Below, one piece after another: positions 9,047-17,404 of a stretch of DNA of 64,000 nucleotides. Source of the DNA: CAYRXM01 sp964449465 (GTDB lineage: Bacteria; Chloroflexota; Anaerolineae; JAFGEY01); contig CAYVBK010000004.1 of assembly GCA_964449465.1 (NCBI GenBank), positions 62,001 to 126,000 on the forward strand, in the 5' to 3' direction. Below the pieces are notes generated by a model that saw nothing but the letters and a program-made list of their open reading frames with translations, searched no databases and was not told the DNA's origin. The number at the start of each line of letters is the position of its first letter. Positions within the stretch are counted from its first letter, which is position 1. Made by a program: the position numbers and the translations under genes.

Positions 9047-9882
9047 ACACCAGCGGCCGCGCTGGTAGACATGGCCGCATAGATGGCCAGAGTCACCAGG
9101 GCATGCGGAACCAGCGCCCAGGCGATCAGGGCGCCTACCAGCACACAGATGCCCACCACCAGCCATGTCCAACGGCCGCGCCGACGCCCAATGGCGCGAA
9201 AGGTCAGCCCGCCGATGACCCCGCCGGCCAGCGGACTGATGATCAGGGCAAACCACCAGCCGGCCAGTGCCGCCACCAGCGCCGCCGGCGTGCCCAGCAC
9301 CAGCGAGATCAAGATAGCGACAACGTAATCGTACCATTGCGAGTTGTAAAAGACGGCCTGCTGGGTCAAAATGCAGGTGCGACAGCGAAACCCCACCGGT
9401 GTGCGGCTGGCGCAGCGAGAGCAGATCGGCGCGCCGCAACTGTTGCAACGCAGTGTGGTTTCGCGCTTGGGGTGATTGAGGCAGTACAGGGTTTTGCCTT
9501 CAGCGACATCGCGATCCCACTGCAAGCGCATGGCATCGGTCACATCGACGCGGCGGAACAAGGGCGGTTCAACGGCAGGCTGCGGCTCTTCTGGCTGAAC
9601 TGCCTGCTCTGCGGCTACCTGTTGAGCGGCCGTCTGCTCGGCCTGGATCATTTGCTCCAGTTCGGTCTGCGCTTCAACCTGCGCCGGGTCGAGCCGCACG
9701 ATGGCTTCCAGGCAGCGTTTACGGTCGGTCGGTGCATCGGTCACTTGGAGCAAACTTTGCCAGATGTCTATCCGGTCGGGGGCCAGACGCGCCGCGCGCC
9801 GCCAATAACCGCGCGCCACCAGGCGGTTTCCAGACTGCGCGGCGGCCTGTGCCTGAGCCATCAAGTCATCGAATTCAGCCAT
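9022..9882 (-). CDS. Membrane protein with TPR-like N-terminus and B-box-type zinc finger
   Basis: 286 residues. An N-terminal helical region (AEFDDLMAQAQAAAQSGNR, then LDPAQVEAQTELEQM) looks like one or two TPR units. A Cys/His cluster follows, CLNHPKRETTLRCNSCGAP with ICSRCASRTP and CRTC, typical of B-box/double zinc ribbon proteins. About three transmembrane segments end the protein. The ATG at 9882 overlaps the nadK stop by 8 bp and is preferred over an upstream open extension that lacks conserved sequence. Function is unknown; such proteins are common in Chloroflexota and may be membrane scaffolds. Confidence 0.7.
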   Translation of the reverse strand: MAEFDDLMAQAQAAAQSGNRLVARGYWRRAARLAPDRIDIWQSLLQVTDAPTDRKRCLEAIVRLDPAQVEAQTELEQMIQAEQTAAQQVAAEQAVQPEEPQPAVEPPLFRRVDVTDAMRLQWDRDVAEGKTLYCLNHPKRETTLRCNSCGAPICSRCASRTPVGFRCRTCILTQQAVFYNSQWYDYVVAILISLVLGTPAALVAALAGWWFALIISPLAGGVIGGLTFRAIGRRRGRWTWLVVGICVLVGALIAWALVPHALVTLAIYAAMSTSAAAGVLRWSKSK

Positions 9883-10723
9883 GTGGTCGGTCCACCTTTC
9901 TCGGCTTGAGCCGTTCCAACAGCGTCTCGTAGACCTGCCGACGGTCATACAGGCGCACAAAGCGGGCCACATGCGGGCTGGAGGTGAGGATGATTTGGTC
10001 GCCGACCTGAAGCGACATTTGCGGCGCGCCGTCCACGATCACCACGCCGCTGCCGGCCGATTCAACATGCAAAGTGACGGCGGCGCCTTCGGCCAGCACC
10101 ACCGTGCGCTCCAGGCAAAGGTGTGGGCAGATGGGAACCAGCAACATGTTGCGCAATTCGGGTGGCAAAATGGGTCCGCCTGCCGAGAGGGCATAGGCCG
10201 TCGAGCCGGTGGCCGTGGCCACGATCAGGCCGTCGGCCACATAGGTGGTGAAATAGCCGCCGTCTACAAAGGTGGCCAACTGCACCATGTGCGAAATGCC
10301 GCTGCGCCCGATGACGATCTCGTTGAGGGCTTCCCACGGCCCCTGCACCATCCCGCCACGGTGCAATTCACCTCGCAGCATGGCTCGCTCTTCGATCCAA
10401 TGCTCGCCGGCAAAAATGCGCTCCAGGCTGACCTGCCAGTCATCCAGGCGCACTTCGGCCAAAAAGCCCAACCGCCCCATGTGGATGCCCAAAATCGGCG
10501 TAGCCACGTCGGAAACCAGGTGCGCCGCCCGGAGCATGGTGCCATCGCCGCCCAATGTCAACAACATATCCAGATCGGGCGGAAAGAGCGGTTGCTGCTC
10601 TTCGCGGTCGGCATGGCTGCATATCGCCAGGATGCCACGCTGACGCAAGGTCTCCTGAATCAGGATGGCCAGGTCCCACGTCTGCGGATAGTAGGGATTG
10701 CTCAGGATGCCGATCTTGTTCAT
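9875..10723 (-). CDS. nadK: NAD kinase
   Basis: A 282-residue cytoplasmic enzyme that phosphorylates NAD to NADP. The diagnostic LTLGGDGTMLRAA motif is near residue 60, followed by GIHMGRLGFLAEV and the TGSTAYALSAGGPI motif near residue 170. All are canonical. Length fits. It overlaps hisS by 4 bp at its start (ATGA) and the zinc-finger gene at its end, so the three genes form one translational unit. No anomaly was seen. Confidence 0.95.
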   Translation of the reverse strand: MNKIGILSNPYYPQTWDLAILIQETLRQRGILAICSHADREEQQPLFPPDLDMLLTLGGDGTMLRAAHLVSDVATPILGIHMGRLGFLAEVRLDDWQVSLERIFAGEHWIEERAMLRGELHRGGMVQGPWEALNEIVIGRSGISHMVQLATFVDGGYFTTYVADGLIVATATGSTAYALSAGGPILPPELRNMLLVPICPHLCLERTVVLAEGAAVTLHVESAGSGVVIVDGAPQMSLQVGDQIILTSSPHVARFVRLYDRRQVYETLLERLKPRKVDRPHG

Positions 10724-12003
10724 GCCAGCAGCCGTTCGCTCAACCAGGCGATCAGGCCGGAGAACGGCACGGCCGCTTGCTCGCTGCCGTCCATCGGACG
10801 CACCGTCACCTGATCGTTCTGCATCTCGTCCTGGCCCAGAATGAGGACATAGCGCGCGCCCTGCCGATTGGCCTCGCGCAACTGCGATTTGAGCGAGCGG
10901 TCGCCCAGAGCCAGCACTGCCGCCACTCCCTGCGCCCGCAAATCGGCCAACAGGCGCACGGCGCGGGTTTTGGCCTGACCGCCCATCGTGGTACTGTCCA
11001 GCGTCGCAATCAAGACCTGCGGCTGTGGCAGCGCCGGCACGGTGACACCGCGCGCCTTCATAGTCAAAATGATCCGCTCGATGCCCGACCCAAAGCCGAT
11101 GCCCGGCGTCACCGGGCCACCCAGCAATTCGATCAGCCCATCATAGCGGCCGCCGCCGCACACTGCCGCCTGGGCGCCGATGCCGCTGGCCCACACTTCA
11201 AAGACGGTTTTGGTGTAATAATCCAGCCCACGCACCAGGCGATGATTGATCATAAAAGGACGCTGCAAAGCGTGCAGATAATTTTGCAGAGCTTGAAAAT
11301 GCGCCGCGCACTCGTCGCACAGATAATCGGCAAAATGCGGCGCTGCGGCAATGATCGGCTGGCAGCGCTCGGCCTTGCAATCCAACACCCGCAACGGATT
11401 GCGCACCAGCCGCCGCCGGCAATCATCACAGACCTGCTCCTCGTATTGGCGATAAAAATCAACCAGCAGGGCCACATAGGTCGGCCGGCAGCGCGGGCAG
11501 CCGGTCGAGTTGATCTGAAAAGCCAGATCACCAAAACCCAGATCGGCATACAGGTGACGGGCCAGCTCCATGATCTCGGCGTCCAGCGCCGGATCTTGCT
11601 CGCCCAACGCCTCGACGTTGAACTGGGTATGCTGGCGATAGCGACCAGCCTGCGGGCGTTCATAGCGAAAAATGGGGCCAATCGAGTACAGCCGGACCGG
11701 CTTGGACAGGGTGTGCATGCCATGCTCGATAAAGGCACGCATAATGCCGGCAGTAAATTCGGGGCGCAGGGCCAGATTTTCGCCGCCCTTGTCTTCAAAG
11801 TTGTAAATTTCCTTGTCCACAATGTCGGTGCCCTGGCCCACGCCGCGCACAAACAGGTCGGTGGCCTCGAAAATAGGCGTGCCAATCTGCTCAAAGCCAT
11901 ACAGCCGGGCGATGGCATGGGCGCGCTCGGTGACATAACGCCAATACGGTTGGTCGGCCGGCAGCACATCGAGGGTGCCGCGCGGGGCAGTAAAAGCAGG
12001 CAT
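10720..12003 (-). CDS. hisS: Histidyl-tRNA synthetase
   Basis: A 427-residue class II aminoacyl-tRNA synthetase. Visible motifs are the N-terminal APRGTLDVLP, motif 2 IFRYERPQAGRYRQH, the histidine loop LVRGLDYYTKTVFE and motif 3 with GGGRYDGL and GFGSGIERI. The C-terminal anticodon-binding domain has LLADLRAQGV and ARYVLILG. The ATG at 12003 begins the conserved MPAFTAPRG start; a 12-residue upstream extension is not conserved. It lies downstream of a terminator hairpin and heads the hisS-nadK-zinc-finger operon. Confidence 0.95.
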   Translation of the reverse strand: MPAFTAPRGTLDVLPADQPYWRYVTERAHAIARLYGFEQIGTPIFEATDLFVRGVGQGTDIVDKEIYNFEDKGGENLALRPEFTAGIMRAFIEHGMHTLSKPVRLYSIGPIFRYERPQAGRYRQHTQFNVEALGEQDPALDAEIMELARHLYADLGFGDLAFQINSTGCPRCRPTYVALLVDFYRQYEEQVCDDCRRRLVRNPLRVLDCKAERCQPIIAAAPHFADYLCDECAAHFQALQNYLHALQRPFMINHRLVRGLDYYTKTVFEVWASGIGAQAAVCGGGRYDGLIELLGGPVTPGIGFGSGIERIILTMKARGVTVPALPQPQVLIATLDSTTMGGQAKTRAVRLLADLRAQGVAAVLALGDRSLKSQLREANRQGARYVLILGQDEMQNDQVTVRPMDGSEQAAVPFSGLIAWLSERLLA

Positions 12004-12029
12004 ATTCTTGCTCCAAACTAGATTAGAAA

Positions 12030-12049
12030 GATTGCCCAACCGGGCAATC
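12030..12049 (-). terminator. Intrinsic terminator after the PASTA kinase gene
   Basis: GATTGCCC/GGGCAATC arms with a 4-nt loop; on the minus strand a short T-rich run (TTTCTAAT) follows. It sits between the end of the kinase gene (12079) and the hisS start (12003). Confidence 0.6.
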
Positions 12050-12078
12050 GTTTGAACCTGTTATTGTTCCACATCCGC

Positions 12079-14034
12079 CTAACGTACCTCGATCTGAGCC
12101 ACGATCAGGGCGTCGTTATCTGCCGAAACCCGCCCCGGATCGGCCACCGGCATGCGCTGCGCGCCCTCGTACAGGCCTATGCGCACCCAATAGGTGCCAG
12201 GGGACAGGTTGACCGGCAAAGTCAGGGTGTACAGATCGTTGAGGGTCTCGCCGGGCTGCCAGGTATTGGTCAGACGGCTGCCATTGAGCGGCAGCGTATC
12301 CAGTTGGGTGACAATTTCGCCGTTTTGCCGGGTGACATGGATAAACGTGGTATAGGTCTGCGACATGCGCTCCAACACCTGCCACACCACCGCCAGTTGA
12401 ATCGCGTCGCCGGGACGAAACGCGCTATTGTTCAACTGACAGGAGACCAGGATCAGCTTGTAGCCCAGGTTGGCGCGAATCTCGCCGCGCGGCCCGCTGC
12501 TGACGGTGAGCGTGACCGTGCTGCCTGCGGCGATCTCGGTATCGGCGGGCGGCTGCTGGGCCACCACCAGATTTTCCGGTTCGATGCTCCACGTGCGGGT
12601 GATGAACACCTGCAAGCCCAAATCGCGCAGGTCCAACTCTTTGACCGCCACCGGAAACCCCACCACATTGGGCATGCGCACCAGAACCGGCCCCCGGCTG
12701 ACCATCACGCGGATTTCGGATTGCGGAGCGACTCGCTGCTCTGGAGCGATGTTTTGTGAAATGATATGTCCCTGCGGCACCTCGACACTGTTCTGCTCTT
12801 CGGCCACCACCAGGTTGAGTTCGTGCTGCTGCGCCAACTGACGCGCCTCTTCCAATGACTTGCCCACCAAAAGAGGCACCGTCATCCACCGCTCCGGCGT
12901 GGCCGTCGGCGGCGGGTTGATCGGATTGTCCGGCGAGGCCGCCGGCGTCCAGGTGGGCGTGGGTGTGGCCCACATGCCGGCAGGGGTGACGGTCGGCGTA
13001 GGCACCGTCATCGCCCGCGAGATCACCGTCCCCCACAGCGGCACCAGGCCGGTCACGGCAAACAGGGCGATCAGGACGAGGGCGATCAGGAGCCAATCGG
13101 GGCCGCGCACCATCGGCGCGGCAGGCGGTGCGACCACCACCGGGGCTGGCTGAGACGGCGATACCTGGAGCATCTCTTTATCGGCCGGCCTGGGCAAGGG
13201 CTGCGTCACCGCTTCGCCATGCTGCCGATATGAAGACAGCAAACGGGCAAACTGTCCAGCCGAGGTATAGCGGCGCGCCGGGTCTTTGGCTAGGGCGCGA
13301 TCCAGAGCTTGCTGAATATAGCGCGGCACGCGCGGATTGAGCTGCTGGAGGGGCAGTGGCGCGTCCAGAATTTGATGACGGGCGATCTCGGCAGTATTGG
13401 CCCCTTCAAATGGACGCGCCCCAGCCAACATTTCGTACAAAATGATACCCAGCGCATACACATCGCTGGCCGGAGTGAGCGGCTTGTTTGACAGCAATTC
13501 GGGCGACGCATAGTGCGGCGTCCCCCACACCTGGCTGCCCGGCGCGGCAGTGATCAGGCGAGCAATGCCAAAATCGGTGATCTTGACTTGTCCGTCGGGC
13601 AAAAGGATGATGTTTTGCGGCTTCAAATCGCAATGAATAGTGCCCTGAGCATGGATAAAATCAACGGCGGCGCAGACCTGGATCACCATATCCAGCGCAC
13701 GGCCGGGGTTGAGCGGAGCTTCGGCGGCAATCACCTGCTCCAACGTCTGCCCCTGCACATATTCCATAACGATATACGGAATGCCGTCCACCTGATCCAC
13801 GTCGTAAATCGTGACCACGTTGGGATGAGCCGCGCGCGCCGCCGTCTGCGCCTCACGCTCTAGCGTTTCGGCGGCCACATGCGAGACGGCCCGCAGCACC
13901 TTGACCGCCACCGTGCGTTTCAGCTTGCGGTCAAGGGCCTTGTACACATCGGCAGTGCCGCCCGACCCTTCTAACGAGACCAGTTGATAGCGGTTGTTCA
14001 AAACTCCGCCGGGTTGAATGTCATTGATGTCCAT
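12079..14034 (-). CDS. PknB-type serine/threonine kinase with PASTA repeats
   Basis: 651 residues. The N-terminal Hanks-type kinase has YQLVSLEGSGGTADVYKA (Gly-rich loop), VAVKVLR (ATP lysine), CDLKPQNI (catalytic loop, with HC in place of HR) and DFGIARL. A transmembrane helix (WLLIALVLIALFAVTG) near residue 325 leads to a Thr-Pro linker, then two PASTA repeats (VPLLVGKSLEEARQLA and MPNVVGFPVAVKELDL). A beta-rich domain of about 130 residues that may be extracytoplasmic ends it. The ATG at 14034 is preferred over GTG 14043 because AGGTG is well spaced from it. It probably senses cell-wall fragments, as known for PASTA kinases. Confidence 0.88.
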   Translation of the reverse strand: MDINDIQPGGVLNNRYQLVSLEGSGGTADVYKALDRKLKRTVAVKVLRAVSHVAAETLEREAQTAARAAHPNVVTIYDVDQVDGIPYIVMEYVQGQTLEQVIAAEAPLNPGRALDMVIQVCAAVDFIHAQGTIHCDLKPQNIILLPDGQVKITDFGIARLITAAPGSQVWGTPHYASPELLSNKPLTPASDVYALGIILYEMLAGARPFEGANTAEIARHQILDAPLPLQQLNPRVPRYIQQALDRALAKDPARRYTSAGQFARLLSSYRQHGEAVTQPLPRPADKEMLQVSPSQPAPVVVAPPAAPMVRGPDWLLIALVLIALFAVTGLVPLWGTVISRAMTVPTPTVTPAGMWATPTPTWTPAASPDNPINPPPTATPERWMTVPLLVGKSLEEARQLAQQHELNLVVAEEQNSVEVPQGHIISQNIAPEQRVAPQSEIRVMVSRGPVLVRMPNVVGFPVAVKELDLRDLGLQVFITRTWSIEPENLVVAQQPPADTEIAAGSTVTLTVSSGPRGEIRANLGYKLILVSCQLNNSAFRPGDAIQLAVVWQVLERMSQTYTTFIHVTRQNGEIVTQLDTLPLNGSRLTNTWQPGETLNDLYTLTLPVNLSPGTYWVRIGLYEGAQRMPVADPGRVSADNDALIVAQIEVR

Positions 14035-14035
14035 A

Positions 14036-14623
14036 TCACGCACCTGTCATCAAACCACCCAAAAAGAATCGCCCGCCCAGGGCCATCAGCGTCGTCTTGA
14101 TCGTCTTGCCGGCCCAGCACACCAACAAAAAACGCAGCGGATGCACCTTGAGCGCGCCGGCGGCAACGCCGGCCAGGTCAAACAAAGGATTGGGGATGAT
14201 GGACAGAACAAAAATGACCCACAACCCGTATTTGTGCATCCAGGCCACAATCTGATCGTAGCGCTGACGGTTCTCGACCATCGCTCGCCCGCTGTACCCG
14301 GCCAGATAGCCAGTCAATTCACCCAACGCCTCGCCCACTCCGGCGATCAGCCCCACCCAAAACGGATTCAACACCGGCCCGCTGGCAATGACTATGGCCA
14401 GGCTGGGCGCCGGCAGAATGATGGTGGCGTTGCCCAGCAGGCTGACCACAAACACGGTGGGATAGCCATAACGGGCAAACTGGCGGGCATCAATGCGTTG
14501 GCTGATGATCCAGATCGAGATCGAGATCAATGCCGCCAGCAGCAGCCCAATCAGCGATTTCCAGGGCAGCGACGGGCGGCGGCGGGGCAGATGCTCCTCC
14601 GACAAGGGCGTATTAGCGTCCAT
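14036..14623 (-). CDS. VTT/DedA-like membrane protein
   Basis: A 195-residue integral membrane protein with five to six hydrophobic segments. Motifs typical of the VTT (SNARE-associated) domain are seen: GNATIILPAPSLAIVIASG, EALGELTGYLAGYSGR and FVLSIIPNPLFDLAGVAAG. Homologues include YqaA/DedA proteins linked to lipid scrambling or membrane homeostasis. Its stop sits 1 bp before the kinase ATG and its start overlaps the cyclophilin end by 11 bp, giving one operon of cyclophilin, VTT protein and kinase. The specific role is unknown. Confidence 0.8.
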   Translation of the reverse strand: MDANTPLSEEHLPRRRPSLPWKSLIGLLLAALISISIWIISQRIDARQFARYGYPTVFVVSLLGNATIILPAPSLAIVIASGPVLNPFWVGLIAGVGEALGELTGYLAGYSGRAMVENRQRYDQIVAWMHKYGLWVIFVLSIIPNPLFDLAGVAAGALKVHPLRFLLVCWAGKTIKTTLMALGGRFFLGGLMTGA

Positions 14624-15335
14624 CTGCGCTCTCTTGAATCACGATCTCTTGAATCACATCGCCTCTTTGAATGGCCTGCACCACCTCGAAACCCTGCACC
14701 ACCTGACCAAACACCGTATACGCGCCATCGAGATTCGGCGTAGCAGCCAGGGTGATATAAAACTGGCTGCCGCTCGACTCGCGTTGCGGATTCACCTGGT
14801 CGGCCAGGCGGGCCATCGCCAAAGCACCTTGCGTATGCGACAGGCCGATCTCTGCCGGCAAGGTATAGCCCGGCCCGCCACTGCCCTGCCCCAACGGATC
14901 GCCGCCTTGAATGACAAAACCCGGCTCGACGCGGTGAAAGGTCAGACCATTATAAAAACCGGCGCGGGCCAGGTAAACCAGGTTGTTGACCGTCTGCGGG
15001 GCGCGGCCGGGGTACAATTCGCACACAATGTCGCCGCGCGCGGTCTTGATGGTAGCCGTATAGCGTTTGGTCAGATCGATCACCATCGGCGGCGGCGATT
15101 GAAACATCTGATTGCGCTCGGCCGGGTTGGCCGGCATTGGCACAGCCGGCAGAGTGGGCATGGCGGCCGGCACAGACGTAGGGGCTGCCGCCTGCGCCGA
15201 TGTGGCCGTGGCCGGCAGCGGTGTCCGCGTGGGGCGCGGCGTCAGGGTGGGGCCGGGCCCGGTCCAGACGCAGCCGGCAGTCAACAGCAACACAACGATC
15301 AGGGCAAACCAGACATAGTGTTTCATCAGTTTCAT
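14613..15335 (-). CDS. Cyclophilin-type peptidyl-prolyl isomerase lipoprotein
   Basis: 240 residues. A lipoprotein signal ends in LTAGC, so it should be anchored outside the cytoplasmic membrane. A Thr/Pro/Ala-rich linker precedes the cyclophilin domain, marked by FHRVEPGFVIQGGDP, GPGYTLPAEIG, GSQFYITLAATPNLD and YTVFGQVV. It catalyses prolyl cis-trans isomerisation during folding of exported proteins. The ATG at 15335 follows GGAG at suitable spacing; an ATG at 15326 is also possible. It is the first gene of the operon with the VTT protein and kinase. Confidence 0.88.
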   Translation of the reverse strand: MKLMKHYVWFALIVVLLLTAGCVWTGPGPTLTPRPTRTPLPATATSAQAAAPTSVPAAMPTLPAVPMPANPAERNQMFQSPPPMVIDLTKRYTATIKTARGDIVCELYPGRAPQTVNNLVYLARAGFYNGLTFHRVEPGFVIQGGDPLGQGSGGPGYTLPAEIGLSHTQGALAMARLADQVNPQRESSGSQFYITLAATPNLDGAYTVFGQVVQGFEVVQAIQRGDVIQEIVIQESADGR

Positions 15336-15389
15336 CCTCAATTTCTCCATTATAGCACGGTTCAGGCGTGAACCCAAACAATCTCGACG

Positions 15390-15479
15390 TTACCTGTAAA
15401 TCCACGTGCCGTGGTTTTCGCCGTTCAAGGCACGAGTGAGAGTGCCCGGCTCGCGCCCGTTGACGATCAGCACTTCGCG
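15390..15479 (-). pseudogene. C-terminal remnant of a Mo-storage-like amino-acid-kinase-fold gene
   Basis: Thirty codons read REVLIVNGREPGTLTRAL..., then a few residues and a TAA stop. They align with the last 30 residues of the intact gene at 20235-21062 with only a few changes. In-frame TGA at about 15531 lies upstream and nothing else of the kinase fold is left. It therefore looks like the tail of a second copy lost by deletion or duplication. The surrounding 15336-15632 gap holds no other recognisable gene; it contains short hairpins (for example GCATCTC/GAGATGC arms near 15573-15593). Confidence 0.8.
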
Positions 15480-15632
15480 CGCCACGGTTTCAATCTCTTT
15501 ATAGCACAAAATCTCGTTGTGTGCGCAGCGTCAGTCCGACAGCAGCATGCAGTAGACACAGCGCAGGTTGCAGCATCTCGGTCACTGAGATGCGCAAGTA
15601 ATCGAGCGGACGCTCGAGTCCTGACGGGTCAT

Positions 15633-16178
15633 TTAGCGTTTCTCCGCAAGGTAGGCAAAAAAACCAGCCCGGCGCAGCGCACGCAGGGTCAACCCGCCTA
15701 GCAGTCCACCCAGCGCGCCCCAAAACAGGTAATTGACCAGCGACCAGGCCAACCCCAGCGCGACAAAACCCAATGGCACACCGCTGATGAGGCCAAAAAC
15801 CCACTTGACCAGAAACTTGGCCAGGTGACCCAACGTGCCAGCCAACGCGGCCACCACCAGGTTCTCCGGATCGCGCAGCAGCCACAGCGTCAGATCGGTG
15901 CCCACACCCAGCAGCGAATACGACAAAAGCGTGTTCAGTGCGCCAAAATCGCCCATCCCCAGAAATGCAGCCAAAATGCCCGAGGTCAGCCCGACCAATG
16001 AGGCCGCGCCCCGCTTGGGTACTACCCCTGCTGCGGCGACGACCAACGCCATCCAGAACAGGCCGGAATGTCCCGGAAGTTGGACCGGCAGCCGCAGCGC
16101 GATTTTGGACATCACCACCAGCGCCGAGAAAAGAGTCAATAAAACAAGCTCAAATAGGGTCAAGTATTGTTTTTTCAT
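15633..16178 (-). CDS. ECF transporter S component-like membrane protein
   Basis: 181 residues with about six transmembrane segments. The N-terminal FELVLLTLFSALVVMSKIAL has the character of ECF S components (substrate-binding membrane subunits). A GTLGHLAKFLVKWVFGL segment lies late in the protein. It is the last gene of a run made of EcfA (double ATPase), EcfT, a sulfite-oxidase-like domain protein and this gene, with gaps of 1-25 bp. The ligand is not evident from sequence; the position in a Mo/W island suggests molybdate, tungstate or a pterin-related ligand, but thiamin-like ligands cannot be excluded. The ATG at 16178 is chosen from tight spacing. Confidence 0.65.
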   Translation of the reverse strand: MKKQYLTLFELVLLTLFSALVVMSKIALRLPVQLPGHSGLFWMALVVAAAGVVPKRGAASLVGLTSGILAAFLGMGDFGALNTLLSYSLLGVGTDLTLWLLRDPENLVVAALAGTLGHLAKFLVKWVFGLISGVPLGFVALGLAWSLVNYLFWGALGGLLGGLTLRALRRAGFFAYLAEKR

Positions 16179-16179
16179 C

Positions 16180-16656
16180 TCACTCAATCTCGATCTTGTC
16201 CACGTCCTGCACCCATTCATCGCGAGTATCTAACCGTTCGATCCGGGCAGAAACCAGCTTGAGCGTGCTCCGCCCGGAGAGGTCAAACATAACCATGTTG
16301 GCCCGCTCATCAACCTCGGCCCAGGTCAGCGTGACCGCCTTGCCCCGGCTGCTGCTGCTCACCGAAATCGCGCTATCCGGTCGCAGTATGTCGGCGTCCA
16401 GGTACAACAAGAGCACATCGCGCAGCAGCCAGCCATCTTGCGTCTTGCCCTCCTCGGCATCGACAAAGCTCACCTGGGCCAGCCGCGCCAGGTCATCCGG
16501 CTTGAAAGCGCCGATCAGCCGGCCGTGATGGTAAATCGGCACGCTGCCCGCTTCCACAACAGCCGCCCGGCGTTGCAGCAAGTCGACCACCAGCACCCCT
16601 CCGGCGATGACTAGCAAGACGATCAGGGCGATCAAAATGCGTTTGCGTTGCGACAT
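16180..16656 (-). CDS. Membrane-anchored sulfite-oxidase-like (molybdopterin-binding fold) protein
   Basis: 158 residues. One N-terminal transmembrane helix (IALIVLLVIAGGVLVVDLL) anchors an outward domain of about 115 residues. That domain matches the C-terminal module of the TupA fusion (21217-22497) and the modules of the lipoprotein at 26362-27831: a GWLLRDVLLLY segment in place of GVSIKALLDLA, and a C-terminal VDKIEIE in place of VIEIQVK. The CADC motif of the other copies is absent. The family resembles the Oxidored_molyb fold but is too short to be an oxidoreductase. Its place between S and T components suggests an accessory binding role. Confidence 0.6.
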   Translation of the reverse strand: MSQRKRILIALIVLLVIAGGVLVVDLLQRRAAVVEAGSVPIYHHGRLIGAFKPDDLARLAQVSFVDAEEGKTQDGWLLRDVLLLYLDADILRPDSAISVSSSSRGKAVTLTWAEVDERANMVMFDLSGRSTLKLVSARIERLDTRDEWVQDVDKIEIE

Positions 16657-16681
16657 CTCATCCTCCTGACATAACCGCCGC

Positions 16682-17404
16682 TCACGGCCAGACGATCAAG
16701 GCCACAATCGCGCCAAAGGCTGCCAGCAACAGCGCCCAGTCCGTCCAGCGCATCGACAACTGCCGGTACGGGCGGCGGTGCGGCGCATCAAACCCGCGCG
16801 CGCAGGCCGCCTCGGTCATCGACCAGGCCCGGCGCGTCGCCAGCACGACAGCCGGCACAGTCAGCGCAACCAGGCTGCCCACGCCTCGCAACAGGCCGCC
16901 CAGACCGCGTCCCACCGACCAGGCTCCACGAGCGCGCTGCGCTTCCTGGATCGCCCGCCACTCGTCATCGAACAGACCAAAACTTTGAAAAGCCAGCCCC
17001 AAACTGAATGCATAGCGATAGGGCACACGCATTCTTTCCAGGGCCAGGCGAAACTCGTCTGGCGTGGTGGTAGACACGACAAAAGCCAGGAGACCCGCCA
17101 TCAAGACAATGCGCACAATCACGGCGACGGCCAGATCCGGCCCCACCAGCAGCCAATCGACGACGAAGACAATCGCCAGCAGCCATTTGAGCCGCCACAC
17201 CTGCCGCGCCGCCGTTCCGATCAGGCGCGCCCAGAGCAGCAAACTGGCGTAAAGACCCATCGCGATCAGCAGCCGCTCCAGCGGCAGCATCACCGCCAGC
17301 GACGTACACGCACTCAACAGCAGTTTGGCCCGTGGATCGACGCCCCGCAGCGGCGAGTGAGCAACCAGCGCCGGGCGATGAACGCGGTCGTGCGCGCGCT
17401 TCAT
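16682..17404 (-). CDS. ECF transporter T component (CbiQ/EcfT family)
   Basis: 240 residues with about five membrane helices. The N-terminal HSPLRGVDPRAKLLLSACTS motif is the EcfT/CbiQ signature. Two cytoplasmic Ala-Arg-Gly-type coupling motifs appear as AQRARGAW and ACARGFDAP near the C-terminus, which contact the ATPases. Start ATG at 17404 overlaps the ATPase stop by 4 bp. It should transmit ATP hydrolysis to the S component encoded two genes downstream. A long upstream open extension in this frame is a shadow of the ATPase gene. Confidence 0.88.
   Translation of the reverse strand: MKRAHDRVHRPALVAHSPLRGVDPRAKLLLSACTSLAVMLPLERLLIAMGLYASLLLWARLIGTAARQVWRLKWLLAIVFVVDWLLVGPDLAVAVIVRIVLMAGLLAFVVSTTTPDEFRLALERMRVPYRYAFSLGLAFQSFGLFDDEWRAIQEAQRARGAWSVGRGLGGLLRGVGSLVALTVPAVVLATRRAWSMTEAACARGFDAPHRRPYRQLSMRWTDWALLLAAFGAIVALIVWP

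Noticed and set aside
10555..12021. 488-codon plus-strand frame
   Set aside because: Shadow of hisS and nadK; no conserved motif.
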